The notes beneath the pieces were generated by a model. The model made no database searches, had not been told where the DNA came from, and saw nothing but the letters and a program-made list of their open reading frames with translations. Shown here piece after piece: positions 23,953-35,595 of a stretch of DNA of 64,000 nucleotides; position 1 is the stretch's first letter, and each line of letters begins with the position of its first letter. Made by a program: the position numbers and the translations under genes. Origin of the DNA: Ailanthus altissimus (Eukaryota; Streptophyta; Magnoliopsida; Sapindales; Simaroubaceae); contig OX327705.1 in assembly GCA_946807835.1 (NCBI GenBank), positions 18,320,501 through 18,384,500 on the forward strand. The letters are read 5' to 3'.

Positions 23953-24480
23953 TAAGTGGTATTAGGCACGTAAAAAACCTAATTAAATTAAAGAGAAAAA
24001 GACTGTAGTTAGCCTTAATCATGCTAATAAAGTTGCTGTCATGGAATAATGGAGGAGTTTTTTTTTTAACAATAATATATGACTGTGGCAAGGTCGGAGC
24101 AACAAAATTTAATTTAATGTAATTATATCCACAATAACAAAGGAAGAAAAATATAAATGAAATTTGATCAAGAGTCTTTTATTTTCAATTTAATTTAAGA
24201 TATTATTTAAAAAGTTGGTTATTTTTTTTAAAAGGACGTGTATTAACTTAATTAATTATTTTTTTTAAGAGTGGCATAAAAATTTTAGTATTCGTATTCC
24301 CTGCCTCCTATTAAGGTGATGGAGGAATTAATATATTATTAATGTGACATATGCCACAAAATTAAAATAAGATAAGAAAATTAATTAATAAAATCTTCAT
24401 ATACATTGAGTATTTCCTCACCATCACCACAAATATGCTTTTCATACAGAGTATTAAGATTTGCCCAATGAAACGAATTC
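23953..24480 (+). repeat. Duplicated segment, copy 1 (second copy at 53315-53850)
   Basis: Collinear same-strand similarity to 53315-53850, including ttagccttaatcatg, gttgctgtcatggaataat, atatatgactgtgg and gtgacatatgccac. Starts at the decayed primer-binding site and may be retroelement leader. No coding frame seen. Confidence 0.7.
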
Positions 24481-24817
24481 TAAAAGCGTCAACTCACACG
24501 TTCAAATAAATACTTCCGAAATAAATTTTTTTTTTTCGATAAAAAAATTAATACGGTGATCTCACAATTATCATGGAAGGATATTCTTTTTCAAGTTGAA
24601 ACCCTTGTCAATTGTCAAATTATTGATTTTAATGAAGTTAATGGTGATTCTAATGAGGGATGTAAAGCTGAGGTTCCGAAAAGGTGAAATGGACTCCTCC
24701 GTATGATGATGTGGTGAAAATTAATTGTGATGCGGCCTGTAATCCTTTCTTGCGTAAAGCCGAAAATGGAGCAGTTATTCGAAATACTGTAGGAGATATT
24801 ATGACGTTTGTCGCAAC

Positions 24818-25395
24818 TGTTGCGCCAAGAAACGTTCAAATAACAATTAGTACTATTACCAATTATTATGCGGATAATCAATAATGCTAGCTATACCACA
24901 ACGAGGCAACCAAACATCTAACAATATGCAAAAAAGGAAACAAACACTAAGTTTAACGAGGTTCGGTAATGTTACCTACGTCCTCGGGCGCCGATAGAAC
25001 AAATTTACTATCTTCAAGAGAAGTTACAAAGTTTTTGGGTTACAATACAAAATTCTTAACTATTGGGTCAAACTGCAAATACCCAAGTAGTAGGGCTAAT
25101 ACTATAATTACCCAAATAATAGGGTATTACTACAAATGCCAAAAAATAAAGAGAAAATTTGAATTCTTACAACTTTTAAGGATTTAAATGTAAAACCCTT
25201 GAACTATGAGGTTCTCATAAAGAGATCCTACAAATAGAGGGGGAGAGGAGAAATATTCCCAAAAGTATACTTAATCTCAAAGGAAGGCCTTGCCTTATAT
25301 AGGCCTTGCCTTATATAGGCCTACCAAAACACCTCCATGCCATCTCCCACCAATGTGGGATTGGCTCAATTTGGCATATAAGCTAATTTTCAACA
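24818..25395 (-). repeat. 3' LTR of element C
   Basis: Homologous to 32467-33028. Contains a tandem duplication of ggccttgccttatata at about 25286-25318 that is single in the other LTR, which accounts for its extra length. The adjoining polypurine-like tract is at about 25396-25411 (sense ccaaggtagagatt). Confidence 0.9.
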
Positions 25396-25497
25396 AATCT
25401 CTACCTTGGCGAATATGCCAATCCTCTACAAAGCTTCATTTTTTCAAAAAATTTCTATCCAAAAGCAGCGCCTCCAAATTTGCGTCCAATGGCGCTA

Positions 25498-27108
25498 TCA
25501 AACTCGAACTATATTGATCAAGTCCAAACAATAATTGAACTTGATCGTTGTCACCACTTTAGTCAACATATCTGCGGGATTCTCGGCAGTCCCAATCTTC
25601 TGAAGTAAGATTCTTCCTTCACTAATGATCTCCTGCACGAAATGATACCGAACATCAATATGCTTCGTTCGAACATGGTATACTAGATTCTTCGCTAAAT
25701 GAATAGCACTTTGACTGTCAGAATAAACATGAATTTTCTTCTGACCAATTCCCAATTCATTCAGCAATCCCTGTAACCAAATAGCTTCCTTCACAGCCTC
25801 TGTAACTGCCATGTACTCTGCCTCTGTAGTAGACAAAGCAACTGTAGACTGTAAAGTAGACTTCCAACTCACAGGTGCTCTCGCAAGAGTAAACACATAA
25901 CCGGTTGTTGACCGACGTTTATCCAAGTCACCAGCATAATCAGAATCAACATAACCGATAAGACATTGATCACATGTATCATCTATCTCAAATACTAAAC
26001 CAACATCTACGGTCTTTTGTAAATACCGTAGAATCCATTTCACAGCTTGCCAATGTCCTTTACCAGGATCATGCATGTATCTGCTCACTACTCTAACTGC
26101 ATGTAAAATATCAGGTCTCGTACACACCATAGCATACATTAGGCTACCAACTGCATTAGCATATGGAACTCGAGACATATACTCTCGTTCCTCATCTGAA
26201 CTAGGAGATAACGATGCACTGATCTTCATATGAGCAGCAAGTGGGGTACTTACAGGTTTTGATTCCTCTGAAATGCCAAAACGCTGTAATACCTTCTTCA
26301 GATATTGCTTCTGAGTCAAACAAATTTTGCCTCCTTCTCTGTCCCTGCTAATCTCCATGCCTAGTATCTTTCTAGCTTCACCCAAATCTTTCATCTCAAA
26401 CTCTATGTTCAATTGAATCTTCAATTTTTCAATTTCTTCGACATTCGTTGAAGCTATTAACATGTCATCAACATACAAGAGTAGATAAATGAAAGAACCA
26501 TCATGTAGCCTCTGAAAATACACACAATGGTCAAATTTTCTTCTTGTGTACCTCTGACCCATCATAAACCGATCAAATCGCTTATACCACTGCCTCGGTG
26601 ATTGTTTCAAATCATAAAGCGATCTTTTCAGTTTGCAAACCAATTTTTCCTTACCAGCAACTTTGAATCCTTCTGGCTGAGTCATATAAATTTCCTCTTC
26701 CAAGTCACCATGTAAAAATGCAGTTTTTACATCGAGTTGAACTAGTTCCATATTTAACTGAGCTACTAAGGCCAATAAAATTCTAATGGAAGAATGTTTC
26801 ACAACTGGAGAGAATACCTCATTGTAGTCAATTCCTTCCCTCTGTGCATAGCCTTTAGCCACCAACCTTGCCTTGTAGTGAACATCTTTCTTATCAGGAA
26901 ATCCATCTTTCTTTGCATATACCCATTTGCACCCAATTGCCTTTTTACCCTTTGGTAGTTGAGTTAGCTCCCAAGTTTCATTCTTCTGAAGAGACTGCAT
27001 CTCTTCCTTCATAGCTGTCTTCCACTGATCAACTTCAGAATAGCTGACTGCCTCTCTATAAGTGGAAGGAACATCATCATCTACAACTAGAAGTGCGTAG
27101 GCCACCAT
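25498..27108 (-). pseudogene. Copia pol of element C: reverse transcriptase and RNase H, intact frame
   Basis: An uninterrupted 536-codon frame. Reverse transcriptase begins with EAVSYSEVDQWKTAMKEE, then KTAFLHGDLEEEIYM, LYDLKQSPRQWYKRF and the catalytic YVDDM at 26456-26470. RNase H follows with YVDSDYAGDLDKRRST, ALSTTEAEYMAV, VYSDSQSAIHLAKN and NPADMLTKVV near the end. This is the best preserved copia pol C-terminus here and would polymerise cDNA and degrade the RNA template. It is not expressed as part of an intact polyprotein because K2 (27125-29916) separates it from integrase and the upstream frame has stops. Confidence 0.9.
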
Positions 27109-27124
27109 ATCAACAAATCGAGCA

Positions 27125-29916
27125 TGTCACGCTCCAGACCCAAAAGATCTGACACACGACATCACTTACATTCATTCAATAATACTTAAACATTCATTTT
27201 AATTTCTTTTAGAATTATAGCAATTGAATTATGACTGGGACAATTAGTAAACCGGAGATACGCAGAGTTTTCTCTGAGATTAACACTCTACTACGTCACC
27301 AGTAGCAACTTTGTTACCGGAAGCCCAGAATATATTCATTGCAAATTCTTACTTAAAATCAATCCATTACTATACTTGATGAAACTTAAACTAAATCCAA
27401 CTACACACAATAAAAAAATACATAAGTATTTATTCAATAGGGACAAATTAAATATCTTATCCCAAGTGTCCCCAAATGAAACACTTAGCAACCTAATAAC
27501 TTAGGGAACCCAAGGAACAGCAGAAGCCTTGCCAAATCCGCTAAGCATACATGTACCTTATTCACCTGAAATCACCATAAACTATAATGAGTATAAAACT
27601 CAGTAAGCATACTAGTTTTTCATATATCAAATACAAATACATATATGTACACAATGCATATGTATGATATGCTGTGATCAATCAAAATCATAATCTTATC
27701 AAATCACATATCATGTAAGCGCTTACACATTCTTTCAAAACACATAATAGGAATACCATCACTCAACTACTACTTAGTAGGACTTACATATCACATATCA
27801 CATAATGAGCCAAATGTCACTCGTAGGTGACATACCGTATGAGAGGAATAGTACAAGTGAGGTCTTGAAATTACACACATATAATGCTTATGCCTAAAGG
27901 TAAAAAGCCAAACCCTCACCTTGATCATCGGTGAGTCCTCTCACATGCACCAATACATCACCACACGAATGTGATGACTCACACTTCCTTTAGGTACCAA
28001 TAGGATCCTCCCTACATATGGAACACATAACATATACCAATCCCGAAGGAAAGACCACACATAAAGGCTCCACAAATCACATAAAATGCCTACTAAGTTA
28101 ACAGTGAGTTCAAGTACCCTCAAAACACAAAATATTTCTCATGGACATATTACACTTCAAAAGCTTTCTTTGTTAAACATATCTTATTTTGAAAGCTCAC
28201 TTTCAAAAAACACATGGACATATTACATTTCAAAAGCTTTCTTTGTTAAACATATCTTATTTTGAAAGCTCACTTTCAAAAAACACATGTATGTCCATGC
28301 TCAATGTCAATGCTCACATTCATAAACATATATTTACATTTCATATCAAAACATACTTTGACATAACATAAACATATTCTTAACCATATTTACAAAATCA
28401 TTCATAACACTTACTATGTTTATTGTGATTCCAGTAAAAAGTCTAGTATACTTACCTCTTAGTATTTTCAGGTACAAGGCTTAAATCTCCTTAACCTATC
28501 AATGGAGATTAATCATTTCATAAGCCTCACAATTCACACAAAATACTTTAAATAGCTTACAAAATTATACACAATACATTTATCACATCAAATTGGTCAA
28601 AATACTTGGTTTCTCAAAACCTGTCATTCTGACCACTTATACTTAAAAAAAATTTCTAATACCTCAAATGATGTCTAATTACTCCAAAATTATAATATAT
28701 CATTCTTGACTCATATATCCTTCTTATATATGAATATTATATCAAAATTCCTACACAATCCATTCCATACATACCATCGAATCCAAACTACTAACCTGAC
28801 AGGATCAAGATACTTACTGAATAGTATTCAATCTCCCAATTTTATAAAATCATATACTAACTCAAAAATTATAAAAATACCACATAATTACTCTTAACAC
28901 ATATCTCAGTTCATGATAAATATTGTACTTCCAAATCACTGCCAAAAGTATTTTAAAATTATTTTATTCTATAGCTTTAAAAATCTGTTAATCCAATACT
29001 GCAATGAGCTGATACACTTTAGAAAATCATAACACTTCAACCACATTGATCTAAATTCTCAATTCCGAGTATATCATATTATACATATAAACTTATCATA
29101 TTCTACAAATTCGGAATTTTTGAAGATTATTCAGTGGGACAAAAATTATTTTTCACTGTATTATACTGTTCACATAGGAAATTTCCAGAATTTCAGGGTC
29201 ATTTTGGTAAATTCACAACAAATTCAATTTCTGGAATTTTGAATCGATTCAAAGTCTTAGATGATCCTAAACATGTCTAATTTCATATACTCAAAATTCA
29301 AAACTAGAATCGAACCACAATAATTTATAAAATTCCTAGATCAAGAGGTTATCCAGCAGAAATTCCACAATTCATCATGATTTATCAAACTATCTTATAG
29401 ATCATCATCAATTCTCATAAGATCTTACGAAATACACAACAAATCCTCAATTATACATATTTTCAGAAATCAAAACTTAAAGGAATTAACTTAATTAATA
29501 CCAATAAATTGAGAAATACGTATGATATACCTCTTGAAATTCAAAATTCCAATTTCTTCTTCTTTTTCTTCTTCTTCTCCTCTTTCTCTCCTCTCTATTT
29601 CTCTCTTCTCTCTCTCTAAAGAGGTAGCTCGACCAAAATGAGAGAATTAGGGTTTTAAAAGTATATTTTTATACTAAGTGGCTAATTTTTGGTATTTACA
29701 AATTTACCCCCAAAACTTTCAAAGTATTATAATTTGGTCCCTAAAATAAATCTAAAGTCTTGCAATTAAACCCAATGCTAATAGTATCACCTTAACCTAT
29801 ACAAACACTACTAATAATAATATATAAATCAAGTATCACCAACATACAAATAAAATACGTATATTTATACATTTATAAATACTTATTCTTACCAGTCGTA
29901 GATACTGGTTACTACA
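27125..29916 (-). mobile_element. Solo LTR K2, nested in element C pol
   Basis: The 2792-bp homologue of K1, running TGTCACGCTCC to GTTACTACA. It sits between the integrase/linker codons (ending at about 29922) and the reverse-transcriptase codons (from 27120). Flanks gagca (27120-27124) and aagca (29917-29921) are a 5-bp target duplication with one difference. It lacks the palindrome of K1 and about 120 bp near 27180, and has a 73-bp tandem duplication at 28138-28284. Confidence 0.88.
28138..28284. repeat. 73-bp tandem duplication inside K2
   Basis: Two nearly identical units beginning atggacatattaca at 28141 and 28214. The equivalent place in K1 (about 15809-15890) has one unit, so the duplication arose after the two LTRs separated. 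Confidence 0.9.
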
Positions 29917-29917
29917 A

Positions 29918-30913
29918 AGCAGGTCTCCGAATCTCACGTATTGGCCTATTTACTGCAATAGTTTCTTGTTGCTGTTGAGGTTCATGAGTAGAACCTTCTC
30001 CATTATCTCCCAAAATCACCTCTGTCATGGGAGTACCATTATCTATCTCTACAGATCTAACCGGGTTCAATGTAGTTGTTTCCAACTTCACCTGCTGCTG
30101 AGTACGCTCCACCTGTTGCGGAGTACTATTCACTGTTGTCTGGTTTTCTGATTTCTTCAACATAGAAGACTCATCAAATGTTACATCTCTACTTGATACA
30201 ATCTTCCTCGAACTCGGACACCAAAGACGATATCTTTTCACACCTGAAGAAAATCCCAAGAAAATTGCTTTCTTGGCTCTGGAATCTAGCTTCGATTCTT
30301 TCACATGATAATATGCAATGGAACCAAATACATGTAAAGAATCATAATCAGAAACAGGTTTTCCAGACCAAACCTCCAATGGAGTTCTATCACCAAGAGC
30401 AGCTAACGGTAGATGATTAATGAGATGACACGCATAAATCACAACCTCAGCCCAAAACTCTTTACGCAATTCTGCATTGGACAACATACACTGAACTTTC
30501 TCCAGCAATGTCCGGTTCATGCGTTCTGCCACCCCATTCTGCTGCAGTGTACCTCTTACAGTAAAATGACGTACAATACCCTCATCTTGACATAATTTAA
30601 AGAACTGATCACTGCAATACTCACCATTATTGTCTGTTCTGAGATGCTTGATTTTTCTGTCTGTTTGTGTCTCAACCATCTTTTTCCATTTAAGGAAAGC
30701 ACTAAGTACATCATCTTTAGATTTTAAAACGTATACCCAAGTTCTTCTGGAAAAGTCATCAACAAAAGTAACATAGTAGCGCAAACCTCCCATAGATGTA
30801 GTCTGAGAAGGTCCCCGTACATCTGAGTGAACATAATTAAGAATACCCTCAGTATTATGAATAGTTGTGCCAAACTTTACTCTCTTCTGCTTTTTCCAGA
30901 ACACAATGCTCAC
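29918..30913 (-). pseudogene. Copia integrase of element C, cut by K2 and shifted at its start
   Basis: Frame with TTIHNTEGILNYVHSDV, then FVDDFSRRTWVYVLK, LRTDNNGEYCSDQF and GVAERMNRTLLEK, which carry the D, D and E of the integrase core (about 30845-30500). A linker follows, ending IREIRRPA just before K2. A one-base insertion near 30905 separates it from the HHCC zinc domain (FCEHCVLEK) in the upstream frame. Catalytic residues look intact. In the live element it would insert the cDNA into host DNA. Confidence 0.88.
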
Positions 30914-31007
30914 AAAATTCTAGCTTGCAAGTCTTTGCACCTTTCAATAAGCCTCTTTTCACTAAACTGAATAAGGCTTTCTCACCTGCATGTCCCAACC
31001 GCATATG

Positions 31008-31409
31008 CTATAATCTAGTGATCTCTAAATCTGCATCATTATCAGAAACCATAGCCGCTGATCCAATCACTGTACTACCATTGTAGTAATACAAGTTGTT
31101 CCTCCTAGTGCCTTTCAATGTCACAAGAGCACCTGAAGTGACCTTCAGAATTCCATCTCGTATAGATACAGTACAGCCTTTAGATTCTAAGGCTCCCAAA
31201 GAGATGAGATTCTTCCTCAACTTCAGTATATACCGAACTTCTGTCAGAACTCTAGTTGATCCATTATTATTTTTCAACCGGATTGAACCTATCCCAGCAG
31301 TATGACAACTATCATTATTTCCCATATACACAACTCCACCATTAAGCTCTTCAAAATTAAAGAACCATTCCCGATGTGGACACATATGATAAGTACAACC
31401 CGAATCCAT
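31008..31409 (-). pseudogene. Copia aspartic protease segment of element C
   Basis: The frame MDSGCTYHMCPHREW carries the D-S-G active-site triad of the retroelement protease. It is in the same frame as gag but separated from it by TAG at 31415-31413, and from the integrase zinc domain by TAG at 31010-31008. Both stops replace Trp expected from relatives (EWIMDSG and LWHMRLGH). Confidence 0.85.
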
Positions 31410-31412
31410 AAT

Positions 31413-32297
31413 CTATTCGTCAGAACGAAACGTGGATGAATGACCACTTAAACAAAAATCTGACAAACTATCATCGCTTACGCTCTTAACAACACATGCA
31501 TCAGAAATAGACATATCTTTTCCTTTCTTTTTCAACTTTGGACAATCTTTCTTCCAATGCCCTTTCTCCCGACAAAAGGCACACTCATCTTTTCCTAATC
31601 TACCTCTCGACTTAGATTTTCTCTTTTTTCCCGGTTTTCTACTCTGGCTATGCCCTCTCACTGTCAATGCTTCTACTGACTTATCTCTATGTTCTCTCTG
31701 ATCCTTTCTACGAATTTCATAGTTTGTCAAAGAAGAACAAACTTCTTCAAATGATAATTTATCCTTTCTATGAATGAGAGTAATACATAAATGATCTAAT
31801 TCATCCGAAAGAGAATCAATCAATAGCATAGCCTTTATTTCATCTTTGAAGGTTTCCTCTAAATTTAATAAATCAACAATTAACTTATTAAATTCATCAA
31901 TATGAGAATTGATACTCGTACATTGTCTCAACTGAAGATGAAACAATCTTTTCAATAGATACAACCGGTTCTCATTGCTTTTCTTCATATACTTGTTCTC
32001 CAGGGCCTTCCATAATGCATTGGCAGACTTTTCTCTAATAAACGGATACTTCTGCTCTCTACACAGACAAGAACGAATCAACCCACAAGCTTTTATATTA
32101 AGCCTGTCCCAGTCTGTCTCCTTGATATCTTCTGGTTTTGTTTCTTCCAGAACTATATCTAAGTCTTGCTGACACAATCCATCCAACACCTCACTCTGCC
32201 ATAAGCCGAAATTATTCCGACCATCAAATTTTTCCACATCTATTTTTGCACTAGACACTGTCACTGTCCTCATCGATGTAGATGATGATGATTCCAT
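31413..32297 (-). pseudogene. Copia gag of element C
   Basis: Start chosen at ATG 32297 (MESSSSTSMRT), because the upstream codons to 32345 lie in leader sequence. The UBN2-type gag has VEKFDGRNNFGLWQ at the N-terminus, a basic stretch KPGKKRKSKSRGRLGK and one CCHC zinc knuckle CAFCREKGHWKKDC (about 31588-31547). It would form the virus-like particle and bind element RNA. The frame is intact for about 294 codons until TAG at 31415-31413, after which protease continues. Confidence 0.88.
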
Positions 32298-32446
32298 AGC
32301 CACCTCGCACAAATGAGCTCGATACACAATATCACAAATAACCAAGCTCCATCAAATAATTATATCCAACAACTAGCAATTCAAAAATTCACCAACCCAG
32401 AATAATAGTAAGTGCTCAAAAGAAAATAGCCACTCACTGTCTTAAA

Positions 32447-32466
32447 CCTGGGACTTTGATACTACT
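32447..32466 (-). other. Primer-binding site of element C
   Basis: Sense TAGTATCAAAGTCCCAGG directly inside the 5' LTR; two differences from the usual TGGTATCAGAG start. Confidence 0.75.
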
Positions 32467-33028
32467 TGTTGCGCCAAGAAGCGTTCAAACAATAATTAGC
32501 ACTATTACCAATTGTTATGCGGACAATCAATAATGCTAGCCATACCACAACGAGGCAACCAAACATCCAACAATATGCAAGAAAGGAAACAAACACCAAG
32601 TTTAACGAGGTTCGGTAATGTTACCTACGTCCTCGGGCGCCGCTAGAACAAATCCACTATCTTCAAGAGAAGTTACAAAGGTTTTGGGCCACAATACAAA
32701 ATCCCTAACTATTGGGTCAAACTGCAAATACCCAAATAGTAGGGCCAATGTTGTAATTACTTAAACAATAGGGTATTACTACAAATGCCCAAAAATAAAG
32801 GAAAAATTTGAATTCTTACAACTTTCAAGGATTTAAATGTAAAACCCTTGAACTATAAGATTCTCATAAAGAGATCCTACTAATAAAGGGGGAGAAGAGA
32901 AATATTCTCAAAAGTACACTTAATCTCAAAGGAAGACCTTACCTTATATAAACCTACCAAAATACTTCCATGCCATCTCCTACTAATGTGAGATTGGCTC
33001 AATTTAATATATAAGTCAATTTTTAACA
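32467..33028 (-). repeat. 5' LTR of element C
   Basis: Partner of 24818-25395, TGTTGCGCC to TTTAACA, followed by target duplication gcaac. It includes the conserved phrase ttacctacgtcctcgggcgc near 32620. Confidence 0.92.
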
Positions 33029-33639
33029 GCAACACCGGATAAGGTCATCGATACAATAGAGTTGTTAGAAGCTCTAATGTGTATCTTTGGTCTTAGACTT
33101 GCCTGAAGTATCGGATATCCTCGTATCATTTTGGAGAGTGATTCTCTCTCCGTAATTAATATGGTGAGCATGATGGAGTTTCCGTGATAAAAAAAAAAAA
33201 GTTTGTGCTTGGCGATATTAGAAGAGTTCTAATTGTTTTTCTTCTTTATTTTCATGTCAGTATATTAATAGGAAAGCCGATAAGGTTTCTCATGTTTTAG
33301 CTCAGCGATCACTAAGCTTAGTAAATTCTGAATTTTAGCTTTCAGATTTTTTGAGTTGTACTTCGAAACTTGTAGTCATCCACAAAGAATAGGTAGGTAA
33401 TAGGCGGGCAAGAGGGGGTTATACGTAACCCTACTAACGAATCATTACTCTCAACCTGAGGTTAGGAGTACTAATAACCCTTCTGCACACAAAAAAATAA
33501 ATAAGATAAGAGCGGAACCTCTTACCTCAATACTCTAGAAGGCTATAAAGTTCTTATTACCTCCCAATTTACCAAAAAAGAATAAAAAATTAAAGAAATA
33601 CCCAGCATAATTTTCTCCACCCATTCTTTTTGGAAACCT

Positions 33640-33830
33640 AATTTACCCATCACTGCTTCTATAAACTTCTACTCAACTCTGTCATATACCTGCCATGTCC
33701 AGCTTCAGAGTACACCCTCCATCCCTATCATTCAGCAGGTAGTGGATACACTCAAAGGTTACTATAGTGTTGTCCATGATCAATCTCACTGGAATAAATG
33801 CACTAATAGGTCTAAAATTCGCCACCCCTC
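33640..33830 (-). pseudogene. LINE (L1-type) reverse-transcriptase fragment
   Basis: The minus-strand frame gives NFRPISAFIPVRLIMDN, IVTFECIHYLL and CTLKLDMAGI, the region around NFRPIS, SAFVPGR-ITDN and KLDMSKAYDRVEW of plant LINE reverse transcriptase. The codons normally between FRPIS and SAFIP (several dozen) are deleted, and stops follow (GI*QS*VEVY). The active-site FADD region is absent. It may be from the same LINE family as the RNase H copies, though on the opposite strand. Confidence 0.7.
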
Positions 33831-34200
33831 AAGAGACTTGATCTTGGGGATTAAAATAATGACAAAGACTTAATCTTGGAATTAAAATAATGACAAAGAT
33901 TTAATCTTGGAATTAAAATAATGAGTCTTATTTATAGAACTGAGATCCTCCTACTTATTTATAGAACAAGCAGCTTTGATGTACAAAATTTAGTTATGTG
34001 TGGCACAAATTATGTTAATGATATGAAAACGACATAATTAATGGAGATAAAAGTAGGGCAAGTGGGAACTCACCAACCCATTAAATATTAAAGTAAAAAT
34101 GGGAAGCTGACTTTGTGACAGAAAAATACTTTTCATTCTTTTGTTTTTTTTTTTTTTATATTCAAATCCCAAATAAAAAAAAAACAATTCTGAAAAATTA
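33831..34200. repeat. PSY upstream region with a short three-copy repeat
   Basis: About 32-bp units containing ttaatcttggaattaaaata repeat at roughly 33840, 33872 and 33904. The rest is AT-rich with A and T runs and no mobile-element hallmark; it is the likely promoter region of the PSY gene. Confidence 0.6.
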
Positions 34201-34220
34201 TATTGAGTTATTTTTCTTCT

Positions 34221-34230
34221 CTATATAAAG
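34221..34230 (+). promoter_or_regulatory. TATA box of the PSY gene
   Basis: CTATATAAAG about 100 bp upstream of the start codon, in a pyrimidine-rich setting. Transcription would start around 34250-34260, giving a 5' leader of about 60-70 nt. Confidence 0.65.
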
Positions 34231-34320
34231 CGACCTTGCCCATATCCTTCTGTTAAGTCACTGAAATTTGCTTTTGTTATCTGTCAACTTCTTCATTATC
34301 TATCTTGCTTGATCATCAAC

Positions 34321-35595
34321 ATGGAGATGATGGCTTGCCTTAAACTTCTTGTGCTCTTTCTGGGTTTCTCTTATGTCCTCTCGTCATCTTCAGTTTCCGC
34401 AATAAGTAAGACTTTAGGTGTTCGTTTTTGGTTTTTGCTTTTTTGCCCTTATCTTTTTTTTTTTAATGAATTTGATGGGAAAATTTCATTTGATAACAGG
34501 AGCCCTCAAGTCAGAAAATGATAACCCATTTCAGGTTCAAGATTTTATGGCTCAGGTCATCATCCTCTCTATTTTTCTTGTGAACATAAACATATTCAAG
34601 CATGCACTCTGCCTTATAACTTATTAGTGTGATTATTATCAGTGGAGTACCTGGTGCAAGGCAGAGGGAGGCCATGTCCCCAAGCCTTGACAGCAGTACT
34701 CCTCAAATTTGTATTATCTATGCAATTGTTCCTATTTTTTTTTTAAATTTCCTTAAATTTGTATTATATACAATTGATTCCCTCAAACTTCTTTTCTTTA
34801 ATATAAAGAAAATTCTTTTCCTACATGAAATATATATTTTCTCGAATATAAATATATTTCTTACTTATAATTCTTTTTCTATTTCAATTTAACCTATATA
34901 AATAAACACATAATTATAGAATACTATATATTAGTAATTTTATCTTATTTTAAATTTGCATCAAACTCTTTTTCGTAATTCAAAGGTAAAAAAAAAAAAA
35001 ACTCTAAAAAATGTTAAAATCTTTTAAATATTTTATAATTTTATTAATATATTAATTATTTTTTTCATATATTATTATTATAACTTTATATATATATTTT
35101 TTAGGATCTTAGTTTTTCGGTGTCTATGACAGATTCATTGATTATATATATTAAAATGAAAATTATAAAAAATATTTAACATAAAATTAATTATAGATAA
35201 TTTTTAAAATATAAAAAAACGTTGAGCCACTTTTTGATATAAGATTTTGTTAAAGTTTCAAATAACATAATTTCTTTTTTTGGTTATTAATATGGAATAA
35301 AAATAATTTTTTGTATAATTTAGCTTAAGTATTAATTTAAATTATTTTATTTTGTTATACTTAAAAATTTATATTACAATTTGATCTTAGAATTCAAATT
35401 CTGATTTTGCTCCTAATTATTATGTTGTATAAAAATGTTTTTCTTGTTTTCAATTTGCAGGAAGCAAATGAATTAAGTGATTCTGAGGAGTTTTTTGGGA
35501 TGGAAAAAGGGTTTATTGAGGGAAGAATGGACAGTGAAGACTATCCAGTACCAGGAGCAAATAATCATCATAACCCAAAATCTCCTGGAGCTTAA
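34321..35595 (+). CDS. PSY: PSY-family secreted tyrosine-sulfated peptide precursor (3 exons, 91 aa)
   Basis: Exons are 34321-34405, 34500-34555 and 35461-35595. Introns start GT and end AG (34406-34499, 34556-35460); the joined frame has 91 codons and ends TAA. Residues 1-27 form a signal peptide with hydrophobic core LKLLVLFLGFSYVL, probably cleaved after SVSA. The acidic middle leads to the C-terminal DYPVPGANNHHNPKSPGA (residues 74-91), which matches the PSY consensus D-Y-x4-A-N-x2-H-x-P at every fixed position; Tyr75 is the expected sulfation site. Known PSY peptides are secreted, sulfated on Tyr in the Golgi, trimmed and sensed by leucine-rich receptor kinases to balance growth and stress. 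The first of three close ATGs (34321) was chosen. Function here is inferred from the motif, signal peptide and length. Confidence 0.9.

Larger units (their letters stand above)
24818..33028 (-). mobile_element. Copia retrotransposon C, complete with LTRs, carrying solo LTR K2
   Basis: LTRs at 24818-25395 (3') and 32467-33028 (5') begin TGTTGCGCC and end AACA. The 5-bp target duplication gcaac is perfect (24813-24817, 33029-33033). Removing the 2.8-kb K2 insertion leaves about 5.4 kb, normal for copia. Orientation is minus: primer-binding site, gag, protease, integrase, reverse transcriptase and RNase H from right to left. Confidence 0.93.
24669..33390 (+). pseudogene. LINE-type RNase H sequence (copy A), split by copia element C
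   Basis: The left part (24672-24817) encodes VKWTPPYDDVVKINCDAA, with the first catalytic Asp in KINCDAA, then AVIRNTVGD. The right part (33034-33390) has ILESDSLSVIN with the second catalytic region, then QYINRKADKVSHVLAQRSLS and a stop TAG (33336-33338) where relatives have Trp before LSDF. This is the RVT_3 RNase H domain typical of plant LINE pol C-termini and derived host copies. Element C (24818-33028) interrupts it, with the duplication gcaac on both sides. Other stops and an A-run at 33190-33201 confirm decay. Confidence 0.75.

Noticed and set aside
34629..34892. An extra exon or separate small protein downstream of PSY exon 2
   Set aside because: It lies in intron 2; including it would break the frame into the PSY motif exon.
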